From contig JAFKAC010000071.1 of assembly GCA_025766275.1 (NCBI GenBank), positions 62,001 through 126,000 of the forward strand: 64,000 nucleotides of DNA, read 5' to 3'. The stretch's first letter is position 1. Each line of letters starts with the position of its first letter. The notes below the pieces were generated by a model, which was not told where the DNA came from, made no database searches, and worked only from the letters and a program-made list of their open reading frames with translations. Below, piece after piece: positions 22,749 to 31,953 of this stretch. The stretch is from Lactarius indigo (taxonomy: Eukaryota > Basidiomycota > Agaricomycetes > Russulales > Russulaceae). Made by a program: the position numbers and the translations under genes.

Positions 22749-25605
22749 ATGGCTAGTGGATCCGGTAGTACGCCCGCTTCAACAACGACCAATGGACCTC
22801 TCCAGGGTGGAGCCCCCACCTACTTCGACGGGAATCGAGCCAAAAGTGCTCAATTCCTCCATGAATTCAATCAATATCGACGAGTAAACCGTACCAACGA
22901 AAGGATGGTCTCACCGTACCAAAGGGTCGCACTCGCGCTCACACTGATTCGAGGCCCTGATGTTGAAAATTGGAACCAAACACAGGACCGAAAACTCGAC
23001 GCCAAAATAAATCATGCAACTCATCCCATCGCAGAAACCGACGAACGCTTGTGGAACAAATTCATCGACGACTTCAAAAACGCTTGGACTGACACCCTTA
23101 GGAAACAGAACGCATATGCCAAACTAACAGCCCTGACCATGGTTGGCGACACGATTGACGAATATATCGCTCGGTTTGAACAGCTCGCGGATGCCGCTGG
23201 ATGGGACATGACGGCAATCGGCACTGTCGACCTCTTCAGGCGAGGTCTAAAAAGGGGGTTACTTGTCACCTGTCTTAAACGCGGAACCATGCCAGTCACT
23301 ATGGACGACTGGAAAATTGCCACGAGGGAAGAAGTCCAACGGTTTCGGACCATCACCAATTGTGTAGCCGCGCTTGGGAAAGGAGCTGTACCTCCCCCAA
23401 AACCAACGGTGCCACGTCCCACTACACGAAACGATGTAGTACCAATGGACGTAGATGCCATTAATATGTCTACGCCTCGACAACACACCCCCCAAGAGCA
23501 GGCCGAATGGGAACGGTGTCGGAAGGAGGGACTCTGCTTCCGCTGTAAACAGTCAGGACACCTTTCCCGAGACTGTCCGAAGAAAAAGACAAATCCCAGT
23601 CGAGTTAATGAACTCACTACGGTCCCCGTATCCCAGCCACCAGTACACCCTGCTCCAACTCTGGACAAACAAACACTCATTTCCGGGATGTTGGGCCTAT
23701 CGAACGCCAATCGGAGACAAATGATATCCCAGATGCTTATAGAAGTCGGAGTTGACAACGACAACGACTTAGACGAGGGGGGTATGACCGAGATCAACGC
23801 TCTTTCACCCGACGATGGATCAACACTTACCGTCCAACTTATAACCGCAGGAGGAGACAAAGTACCAGCATTGCTCGACTCGGGAGCCTCGCAAAATTTC
23901 ATCGATACCACCTTGGTCCATCGACTACAAATGGCGACAACCAGGGTACCCGCTAGGCTGGCATACAATGCTGACGGAACGCCGAACCAATCGGGAACCA
24001 TCACAGAGGCATGCTCGATCAAACTTGCCTGGGGCCAGGACTCGTATGACACATACCTCTACGTTACCATGTTGGGCCGCCCACGTATCATCTTAGGCCA
24101 CGCGTGGTTTAGAGACACTAATCCTTGCATCAACTGGGCAACGAACCAACTACTCGGACCTAACAGACAACTCACCTTCGAACGACGAGACACTATCGAT
24201 ACCATAGTGCAACAAATGGCAGAGAAGTTTGGTTCAAACGGAGCTGAAAACCTACCACCCCAATACGAACGCTACACCACCATCTTCTTGGAGGAAGCCG
24301 CTAAGCGCTTCCCACCCGAACGGGTGGATGACCACGTGATCACCTTACTCCCGGACGCACCTCCGACACTTCAGTGTAAAATATACCCACTGAATGCCAA
24401 AGAAATGGAACACTTGGATGAGTTCCTACGCGAGCATCTAGAGAAGGGATACATTCGGGAGTCGAAATCACAGTACGCGTCGTCATTTTTCTCTTTAAAG
24501 AAAAAAGACGGCAAGTTGCGACCCGTACAAGATTACAAGCCCCTCAACAAGATAACCGTCCGGGATATGTACCCGATCCCGCTAATTTCTAATATCCTAG
24601 ATCGACTAGCCGACAAAACACTGTTCACCAAGTTCGACATTCGCTGGGGATATAACAATATTCGAATTAAAGACAGCGATCAGTGGAAGGCTGCGTTAAA
24701 AACACCTCGAGGATTGTTCGAACCAATGGTTATGTACTTCGGATTAACCAACTTGCCAGCTACCTTTGTACGCGCCATGAACCGCGTATTTCGATCACTG
24801 CTTAATCAATTCCTGGCCGAACTATTCATCTATATGGACGACATACTCATCGCCACCACACACGATATTCAGCAACATCAGATGATCGTTGGTAGCGTTC
24901 TACAGATTCTCCTCAACGAGAGCTATTTTCTGAAACTCTCGAAATGCGAATTTGAGCGCACCGAAATCGACTATCTAGGCATGTCAATCGCCGGGGGAAC
25001 CATTCGTATGGGACAAGACAAAGTCTCCGGTCTGCACGATTGGCCTCGACAACTGACTACAATAAAGCAAGTACGCAGTATCCTGGGAGTCTTAGGATAC
25101 CAACGACCCTTTATTCCGCACTACGCTCATCTAGCGCAGCCACTTACGCAACTCCTTCGCAAGGACGTCCAGTTTGCCTGGACCTCGGAACATACCACCG
25201 CACTCGACACTCTCCTCACATTGGCTTGCTCTCGACCTGCGCTCAAACAACCCGATCCAGATCTCCCTTACTCCCTTCAGACGGATGCATCACTATACGC
25301 TATAGGGGCTATTCTGACTCAACCCAACGCACGCAACAAGCACCAGGCTGTAGGTTACTTTTCGCAAGCCTTTACTCCCGTGGAACGAAACTATGACGTT
25401 TACGATCGCAAATTCCTCGTGCTCGTCCATGGCCTGGAACATTGGCGCCATCTTTTGGTTGCAGCACGCCATCCGGTCACTGTCTTCACTGATCACGCCA
25501 ACCTTCTCCACTATCGCTCCCCGCAACACATCAATCACCGCGTCGCTCGTCTCGTCAATATCTTGGCCGACTACGATCTGCAACTGCGACATGTACCCGG
25601 CCCTA
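22749..25605 (+). CDS. gag-protease-RT-RNase H of element 2, cut by copia
   Basis: A single frame starts MASGSGSTPAS. Gag capsid-like region about residues 20-200; CCHC knuckle CFRCKQSGHLSRDC near residue 265; protease LDSGASQNF near 376; RT with FFSLKKKDGKLRPVQDY, KFDIRWGYNN and IYMDDILIAT; RNase H with TDASLYAIGAIL. RT and RNase H catalytic residues are intact. The native frame stops being colinear at 25605, where the copia LTR begins. The open frame continues to 25985 only through LTR sequence, which is not genuine pol. No frameshift separates gag and pol in this family. Confidence 0.9.
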
Positions 25606-26222
25606 TGATGAACAGCACACATGAAGATGATACTCACAGTGACAAGAAGACTGTGGTGAGATATCAGAAGTGGCTGAAGGGCAGCAACAGGGGTGAAGTC
25701 AAGCAGAGTGAAGCAGAGGTTGTCTGGCACACAGCAGTGAGAGAACTGATAATAGTATTATGGGGGAAGAGACATACCTGGCACACAGCAGTGAGAGAAC
25801 TGATGTGGACCAGGGCGTACAAGCAGTCTACTTATACTGTACAGAGGCGTGACACTAATACAAGGAAAGTAACTATAGGTCACAGAGTACAAGGAGCGCA
25901 TTGTTCTACAACAGGACAAAGGAGTGTGCATATGGAGAACAAGGCGTATAGAACAAGAAGTGTCCAGACCAAGGTGATATCATAATGACATCACAATAAA
26001 GATATATCCAAAGAAAGAACAAAGACGTAGTACAATGACAAGTCCAGAGGAGTCCACATGATGTCATAGTACATGATGTCATAGGTGACGCAACGATAAG
26101 TAATAGATTGTACAGATCAAAAGGTATCTAATCTACAAGTCTTGTATATCTAATCTACAGCAGTCCATGCTGCAAGTCCGGTCCGTATGAGCCGCTAAGT
26201 GCGCAAGGGTCACTTATCAACA
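25606..26222 (-). repeat. 3' LTR of copia
   Basis: On the minus strand TGTTGATAAG to TTCATCA. It has an internal direct repeat of ctggcacacagcagtgagag, followed by agaactgat, at two sites (about 25722-25750 and 25778-25806). Confidence 0.95.
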
Positions 26223-26241
26223 TCTCCCCGTGATCTACAAT

Positions 26242-29200
26242 CTAAGTACACACAAGTCCCATGTCATCATTGTGCTTCTGCAGCAGGACACGCGGTAGTG
26301 ACTTTGTGAAGCCGTCCGCGACCATATCTACAGTAGGAGTTCTAATGAGGGTGATGGTCCCCTTTTCGATGTACTCCCGAATGACATGATGCCGTATGGC
26401 AATGTGCTTAGACCGTCTCCCAGTGACAGGGTTCAAGGCCAAGTCAATGGCACCCTTATTGTCACCATGTAATGGGATGGGGTCGTCGACCTCGTACCCG
26501 AGTTCCGTGAGGAAGCTCTGATACCACGCAGCCTGGTTAGCCGCGTCAGTCATGGCCATGTATTCTGCTTCCGTTGTGTTTTGGGCAACAGTCTTTTGCT
26601 TGCGCGAAGACCAGCTTATTGCACCGTTAGCTAGTAAGAACACATAACCAGAGGTGGAGTGGCGGTCATCAGTCTGATCAGCCAGACTGGAATCAGTGTA
26701 GCCATGAAGGCCATCGCCATTGGCGCCATCATAGACAATACGCATATCCATAGTTCCCACTAAGTAGGACAGGACATACTGCGCAAGTCGCAGATGTTGT
26801 GGTGAGGGATTCGCTGCGTACTGCGCCAGACGTGACACAGCGAAGGAGATATCTGGCCTAGTGCCAATCTGCACGTAAAGCAGACTCCCAATAAGAGATT
26901 GGTAGTGGGAAATATCTGAGGCAGTTGCCTGCAACGTATATTTAACCAGGTGCTCGTCAGCACCAGCGGGCAAGGGTGTGTTGTGTGGTGTGGCATCAGA
27001 CATGCCAAAGCGTTCAAGGACATCCTTGATGTAGCCAGACTGATCTATTTCGATGCGTCTAAGGGAGCGGTCGCGCACAATGCGCATACCAAGATAAGAC
27101 TCTATCTCCCCGAGATCTGTCATCTCATAGCGTTCAGACAAGTCTGACTTCAAACGTTTAATTCCACTCAACGAGGGACCCAGTATAGTGATGTCGTCAA
27201 CGTAGACAATAACGAAGAGTGGATCATACCCCTCCCGTTGAGGCATCACATATATGCCAGCATCAGCAAACGTCCGCTTAAAGCCGAGTGCAGTGAGCAC
27301 TCCATGGAATTGCAAGTTCCATGCGCGGGAGGCCTGTTTGAGACCATAGATCGCCTTAACCAGGCGACACACCTTCGTCTCAGAGCCAGTGACAGTGAAA
27401 CCTTGTGGCTGCTCCATGTAAATCTCCTCATCAAGCACGCCATTGAGAAAAGCAGACTTGACATCCATCTGATGGATGTGCCAGTCCTCTAGCGCGGCCA
27501 ACGCCAGAAGTAAACGTAGCGACTCAAATCGTGCGACGGGAGAGAAGGTTTCATCAAAATCTATGCCAGGGATCTGCGTGAATCCCTTAGCCACCAAGCG
27601 AGCTCTGTAGCGGCCATCCGCTTTGAGCTTAAAGACCCATTTGGATTTTACTGCCTTACGATTAGGCGGGAGATCCACTAACTCCCAAGTCCCATTCTTA
27701 GCTAGGGCGTCCATTTCATACTGACACGCCTTAGTCCACTCATCTGCAGCTGCAGACCGCATGGCCTCTGCATAGGTTGCAGGGTCTCGGCCTACAAAGG
27801 CAGCAGCCAATAACTCCGCATACCCCAGACGCCTGCCGCGCCATGCCACATTGTCCGCGTTGAAGTAACGCGGATTAGGAACAGGGGCACGAGCACTGCG
27901 CCTTGGTGCATTGTCCATCTCGCGCAACAGCTGACTACGCTGTGCACGATCCTCAAATCCCCCAGGCATTTCTGGTGAGGGAGGAGGGACATGGCGCATA
28001 ATGCGCGTTGCACTAGGACGCGGCGGGGGTGAAGTGGGAGTGATTTGCTCACGCTTAGGTGTGGTGGGCGGAGCAGGTGGAGCAGGTGGTGGAGTGGTGG
28101 GGCGTGGTTGGACTTGTGGGGGGTCTAAGAGCTTTTCAACATCCTCCTCCTCACTACTGCTGGAGTGTACAGGGGAGGGGGCTCGCATTGGTGGTAACGC
28201 CGGCGGGTGAGGCACGGCAGTCACTGTTGTGCTAGGCACCATTGGTGGTGAAGGTGTGGGGTGTGTCTCAACACCCTGGAGGGACGGGAAGCTACTCTCG
28301 TCAAATGTCACATCCCTGGACACTCGGACGGAGCGGGTTGAGCGGTCCCAGAGCTTATAGCCCTTAGATTCGGGCTCAAACCCAATAAGCGTGACCTCAA
28401 TGGCCTTCGCATCCAATTTGCGACGTTTATCAGCGGGTACGTGCATGTACCCCTTGCATCCGAAGACGCGAAGATGTGAGACATCGGGCACTTTGCCAGA
28501 GTGCCAGAGCTCATAGGGAGTGCGCCACTTAAGCCCACGGACTGGAGAGCGGTTATAGATGTGCACAGCTGCGCACACTGCATGCTCCCAGAAGCCTTTA
28601 GACATGCCAGCTGTGTGAAGCATGGACATTGCCTTATCCATAATGGTGCGGTTAAACCGCTCAGCTTTTCCGTTGGACTGTGGTGAACCCGGCATCGTGA
28701 GGTGATGCTCTATCCCTTTCTGCTTAAGAATGTCCTGTGTGACACTCGACATGTATTCGCCACCGCGGTCAGAGTGCAGAGCGCGCAGTTTATGGCCAGA
28801 CTGGGTTTCACCCCAGGCCAAATACATCTGCAGCGACTTAGCAAACTGATCCTTCGACTTAAGGAAGTGGACCACAGTGAACTTAGTGTGGTCGTCTATG
28901 AAGGTGGCAGTGTAGGTCGAGCCTTGCAGGGACTGAGTTTGCATAGGACCGGCGAGGTCACTGTGCACAATCTCAAATTGACGAGTTGTCCTTTTGGTGG
29001 AGGACGCAGAAAAGGGTTGGCGAGTGGATTTACCCATCTCGCACCCACGGCAGACTGTGTGGGCCGTGGTGGAGCTATCTATGTCCATGCCAGTAGTGGC
29101 AGAGGGACCATGCGCCTTCAGCGCCGCAGAGGAGATGTGTCCCATGCATTGATGCCAGATATCAAGTGTGGCAGCACTTGATTTTGTGTGGGCGTTGAGG

Positions 29201-30552
29201 CCGACGCTGGCTGCGTCCAACCAGTAAAGGTTGTCCTCAAGGTAGCCTTTAGCCACACACTTTTGGTTGACAGATATTTTAAATGAGCCACTGTCAAAGG
29301 CGATTTCAGCACCCTTTTGTGCTAGGGCACGCGTCGACAAGAAGCGCGTCTTCACCTGTGGTAGGTGCAGCACATTACTGAGGGTGATAGAGATACCCTG
29401 GCTCGTTGTAAAGACGACAGACCCAACACCCACTTGGTCTATAGTGGACTTATCACCCAGGCGTACAGTGCCTTTAGTTGGGGTGTAGTCCTTGAAGTCA
29501 GACCGATGTGGGGTTATGTGGTGTGTAGCACCACTGTCCATCATCCAACGCACACGCGAGGCAGCATACAAGGCAACACCGATTGATTCAGAGGCCCAAT
29601 CTATCTTGGGCTCTACGACCTCCGTAATAGAGGCGGTGGTAGGTACTAGGACATGACTATTGGCAGCCTTGTTGCCTGCTTTCTCCTTCTCCTTTGCGTC
29701 AGCCTCATCCTTCTTCCTCTTCCTGCAGTCAGGTTTGATGTGACCCTTTTTGTTGCAGTAGTGGCAAGTTAGACCAGAGTGGTCCTTCTTGCCCTTTTTG
29801 CCCGTCAGCTTGACAGGGGCCACCTTGTTGAGGGAAGAGCCAGAGGGCCCAGCTCGGCGAGCTTCTTCCGACACTATGCGCGCAATTATTTCAGCGTGCT
29901 TGAGTGCGGAGGGGGCCCCACTAGCGAGGATGGTTGAGGCCAACACCTCATAAGAGGGCGGCAGCGCGTGGAGGAGAATGAGAGAGAACTGAGTGTCAGT
30001 GACACCCATCTGTGCGTTGGAAAGGGCAACCCGCAGCTCATTGAGCTTGGCCAGCTGAGTGGCCATGGGTGCGGAGTCGTCGAGGCGGGCTTGTGTTAAC
30101 TGGATCCACAGATTAAAGATAGTGGTGCTGCCCGAAGCACCAGCATATACGTCTCTGAGCTTGTCCCACTTGGCTTTGAAGGTGGGATAGGCGGCATTGT
30201 CGGCGACGAGGGAGTAGACGTCAGGTTTGAGGTAAAGGCGGAGATACGCCTTCGCCCGACGTTGTACTGAGTCCCATTCGTCTTGAGGGACATCAACTGG
30301 TCCATGGTGGAGGGTGAACACATCCTCTGCTTCGTGCAGCGTGAGGATGGCTTCAATCGTCCCAGACCACTCATTCCAGTGAGTGCCATCGAACTGTTCA
30401 AGGCGGATGCCAGAGGGCATGCCGAACGTTGCGCCATAGGCAGCAGAGATGCGTGCAGAGGGTGAGGATCCAGTGGGGGGAAGCGTAGAACCCCCCGCAG
30501 TAGCAGTAGCACCGGCGGCAGCGCCAGTGGGAGATGGTGCGCGAGAAGACAT
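26242..30552 (-). CDS. copia gag-pol polyprotein, intact
   Basis: 1436 codons in one frame from ATG. Gag of the UBN2/Retrotran-gag type (about residues 50-250); CCHC knuckle CHYCNKKGHIKPDC (about 262); protease DSGATHH (about 338); GAG-pre-integrase HQCMGH and CRGCEMGKS; integrase core with HSDLAGPMQ, LHSDRGGEY and NGKAERFNR; a Pro-rich linker (about 790-900); RT with VKSKWVFKLKADG and VIVYVDDI; RNase H with GYTDSSLADQTDDRHSTSGY and TEAEYMAM. The domain order protease-integrase-RT-RNase H defines Ty1/copia. No stop or frameshift was seen. The copy at 59853 has HQRMGH where this one has HQCMGH. Confidence 0.97.
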   Translation of the reverse strand: MSSRAPSPTGAAAGATATAGGSTLPPTGSSPSARISAAYGATFGMPSGIRLEQFDGTHWNEWSGTIEAILTLHEAEDVFTLHHGPVDVPQDEWDSVQRRAKAYLRLYLKPDVYSLVADNAAYPTFKAKWDKLRDVYAGASGSTTIFNLWIQLTQARLDDSAPMATQLAKLNELRVALSNAQMGVTDTQFSLILLHALPPSYEVLASTILASGAPSALKHAEIIARIVSEEARRAGPSGSSLNKVAPVKLTGKKGKKDHSGLTCHYCNKKGHIKPDCRKRKKDEADAKEKEKAGNKAANSHVLVPTTASITEVVEPKIDWASESIGVALYAASRVRWMMDSGATHHITPHRSDFKDYTPTKGTVRLGDKSTIDQVGVGSVVFTTSQGISITLSNVLHLPQVKTRFLSTRALAQKGAEIAFDSGSFKISVNQKCVAKGYLEDNLYWLDAASVGLNAHTKSSAATLDIWHQCMGHISSAALKAHGPSATTGMDIDSSTTAHTVCRGCEMGKSTRQPFSASSTKRTTRQFEIVHSDLAGPMQTQSLQGSTYTATFIDDHTKFTVVHFLKSKDQFAKSLQMYLAWGETQSGHKLRALHSDRGGEYMSSVTQDILKQKGIEHHLTMPGSPQSNGKAERFNRTIMDKAMSMLHTAGMSKGFWEHAVCAAVHIYNRSPVRGLKWRTPYELWHSGKVPDVSHLRVFGCKGYMHVPADKRRKLDAKAIEVTLIGFEPESKGYKLWDRSTRSVRVSRDVTFDESSFPSLQGVETHPTPSPPMVPSTTVTAVPHPPALPPMRAPSPVHSSSSEEEDVEKLLDPPQVQPRPTTPPPAPPAPPTTPKREQITPTSPPPRPSATRIMRHVPPPSPEMPGGFEDRAQRSQLLREMDNAPRRSARAPVPNPRYFNADNVAWRGRRLGYAELLAAAFVGRDPATYAEAMRSAAADEWTKACQYEMDALAKNGTWELVDLPPNRKAVKSKWVFKLKADGRYRARLVAKGFTQIPGIDFDETFSPVARFESLRLLLALAALEDWHIHQMDVKSAFLNGVLDEEIYMEQPQGFTVTGSETKVCRLVKAIYGLKQASRAWNLQFHGVLTALGFKRTFADAGIYVMPQREGYDPLFVIVYVDDITILGPSLSGIKRLKSDLSERYEMTDLGEIESYLGMRIVRDRSLRRIEIDQSGYIKDVLERFGMSDATPHNTPLPAGADEHLVKYTLQATASDISHYQSLIGSLLYVQIGTRPDISFAVSRLAQYAANPSPQHLRLAQYVLSYLVGTMDMRIVYDGANGDGLHGYTDSSLADQTDDRHSTSGYVFLLANGAISWSSRKQKTVAQNTTEAEYMAMTDAANQAAWYQSFLTELGYEVDDPIPLHGDNKGAIDLALNPVTGRRSKHIAIRHHVIREYIEKGTITLIRTPTVDMVADGFTKSLPRVLLQKHNDDMGLVCT

Positions 30553-31319
30553 TGGGATGATTTATCTGTCGCCGAGGAGCAGTCAGCGACAGTGCTTTAT
30601 AGTTTGCAAGACAAAGATAGAGGGGGATACCACTCCTGTCTGTGATTCTGTAAGGCCAGAACGCTAGCGCGTCCTGCCTCCTGATAGTATGCCAGTGATA
30701 CAAGGGCTAGGCCCAGGTTGGAAGAGTCCCTTTGCCATACCATGAGCTAGCTGCCAGCCAGGATGTGTCTAGGACACAGCTCAAATGGTTTGCGTCAGGG
30801 GGAAGGTGAAGGGAATGCTTTCAGAGCCCAAGGCTGTCTACCTCAGCCTTCTCGGCCTGTTGGTTGCCTCATCGCCACAAGTGGCTTTACTGAATCCTTT
30901 CCCATTGCCGCTACAAGGCAGGTATCTGGTTGCAGAACACCATAGTGGTGAACACCCCCCAGAGTCTGAACCAGGTTTTACACTCCCATGGTGAGGAGAT
31001 CCTGCGCCCAGTGTGGAGCACCAGAGACAGCTGGCGCTAAGCTCCACAATACACAACCCAGTGGGTCATGCACACCTGGATATTGATTGAAGGGCTACCA
31101 GACCCAGTCTCCTTGCGCATAGCGCAGGGGCTAGGAAAACAGTAGGGATGAAAGTAGGACTACTGGGCAGTACATGATACAGGAGGTTCCTTAGCAGAGA
31201 CAAGTGGCGCCCCACTGCTCTCTGCCTTGGGCAAGGCTGGTAAGGCCCCAGACAGACCTTAGCCTGGTGTGTCCTCCTAGGAAGACAGTGACCAGCCAAG
31301 TGGAGTGGCTAGGGCACCA
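30553..31319 (-). other. 5' leader of copia, no gene
   Basis: About 770 bases between primer site and ATG. Short open stretches only. Possible packaging or translation control region; no motif identified. Confidence 0.5.
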
Positions 31320-31331
31320 GGGCCCATAACC
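31320..31331 (-). promoter_or_regulatory. Primer-binding site of copia, half tRNA-iMet type
   Basis: On the minus strand GGTTATGGGCCC directly follows the 5' LTR. This is the complement of the anticodon-arm region of initiator tRNA-Met and the same word as the Drosophila copia primer site, which uses a cleaved half tRNA. Confidence 0.8.
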
Positions 31332-31948
31332 TGATGAACAGCACACATGAAGATGATACTCACAGTGACAAGAAGACTGTGGTGAGATATCAGAAGTGGC
31401 TGAAGGGCAGCAACAGGGGTGAAGTCAAGCAGAGTGAAGCAGAGGTTGTCTGGCACACAGCAGTGAGAGAACTGATAATAGTATTATGGGGGAAGAGACA
31501 TACCTGGCACACAGCAGTGAGAGAACTGATGTGGACCAGGGCGTACAAGCAGTCTACTTATACTGTACAGAGGCGTGACACTAATACAAGGAAAGTAACT
31601 ATAGGTCACAGAGTACAAGGAGCGCATTGTTCTACAACAGGACAAAGGAGTGTGCATATGGAGAACAAGGCGTATAGAACAAGAAGTGTCCAGACCAAGG
31701 TGATATCATAATGACATCACAATAAAGATATATCCAAAGAAAGAACAAAGACGTAGTACAATGACAAGTCCAGAGGAGTCCACATGATGTCATAGTACAT
31801 GATGTCATAGGTGACGCAACGATAAGTAATAGATTGTACAGATCAAAAGGTATCTAATCTACAAGTCTTGTATATCTAATCTACAGCAGTCCATGCTGCA
31901 AGTCCGGTCCGTATGAGCCGCTAAGTGCGCAAGGGTCACTTATCAACA
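31332..31948 (-). repeat. 5' LTR of copia
   Basis: Same sequence as 25606-26222 by eye. The element promoter should lie here, reading leftward. Confidence 0.95.
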
Positions 31949-31953
31949 CCCTA

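Larger units (their letters stand above)
25606..31948 (-). mobile_element. Young Ty1/copia element
   Basis: LTRs 25606-26222 and 31332-31948, each 617 bases and apparently identical. Target duplication CCCTA at 25601-25605 and 31949-31953. On the minus strand a polypurine tract (CACGGGGAGA) abuts the 3' LTR at 26223, and the initiator-methionine half-tRNA site follows the 5' LTR at 31320-31331. The single ORF is intact. It is inserted at the RNase H-integrase junction of element 2. A second copy starts at 59209. Confidence 0.96.

Noticed and set aside
23021..24052. 343-codon minus-strand ORF
   Set aside because: Antisense to intact gag/protease, with no domain resemblance.
25606..25985. C-terminal 127 residues of the gag-pol frame of element 2
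   Set aside because: This part is copia LTR sequence; the same peptide recurs at 31334-31711 in the other LTR.
28001..28210. Plus-strand glycine-rich ORF in copia
   Set aside because: Shadow of the proline-rich linker of the minus-strand polyprotein.
31320..31331. tRNA gene fragment
   Set aside because: Only 12 bases match initiator tRNA-Met, exactly at the LTR edge; a primer site, not a gene.
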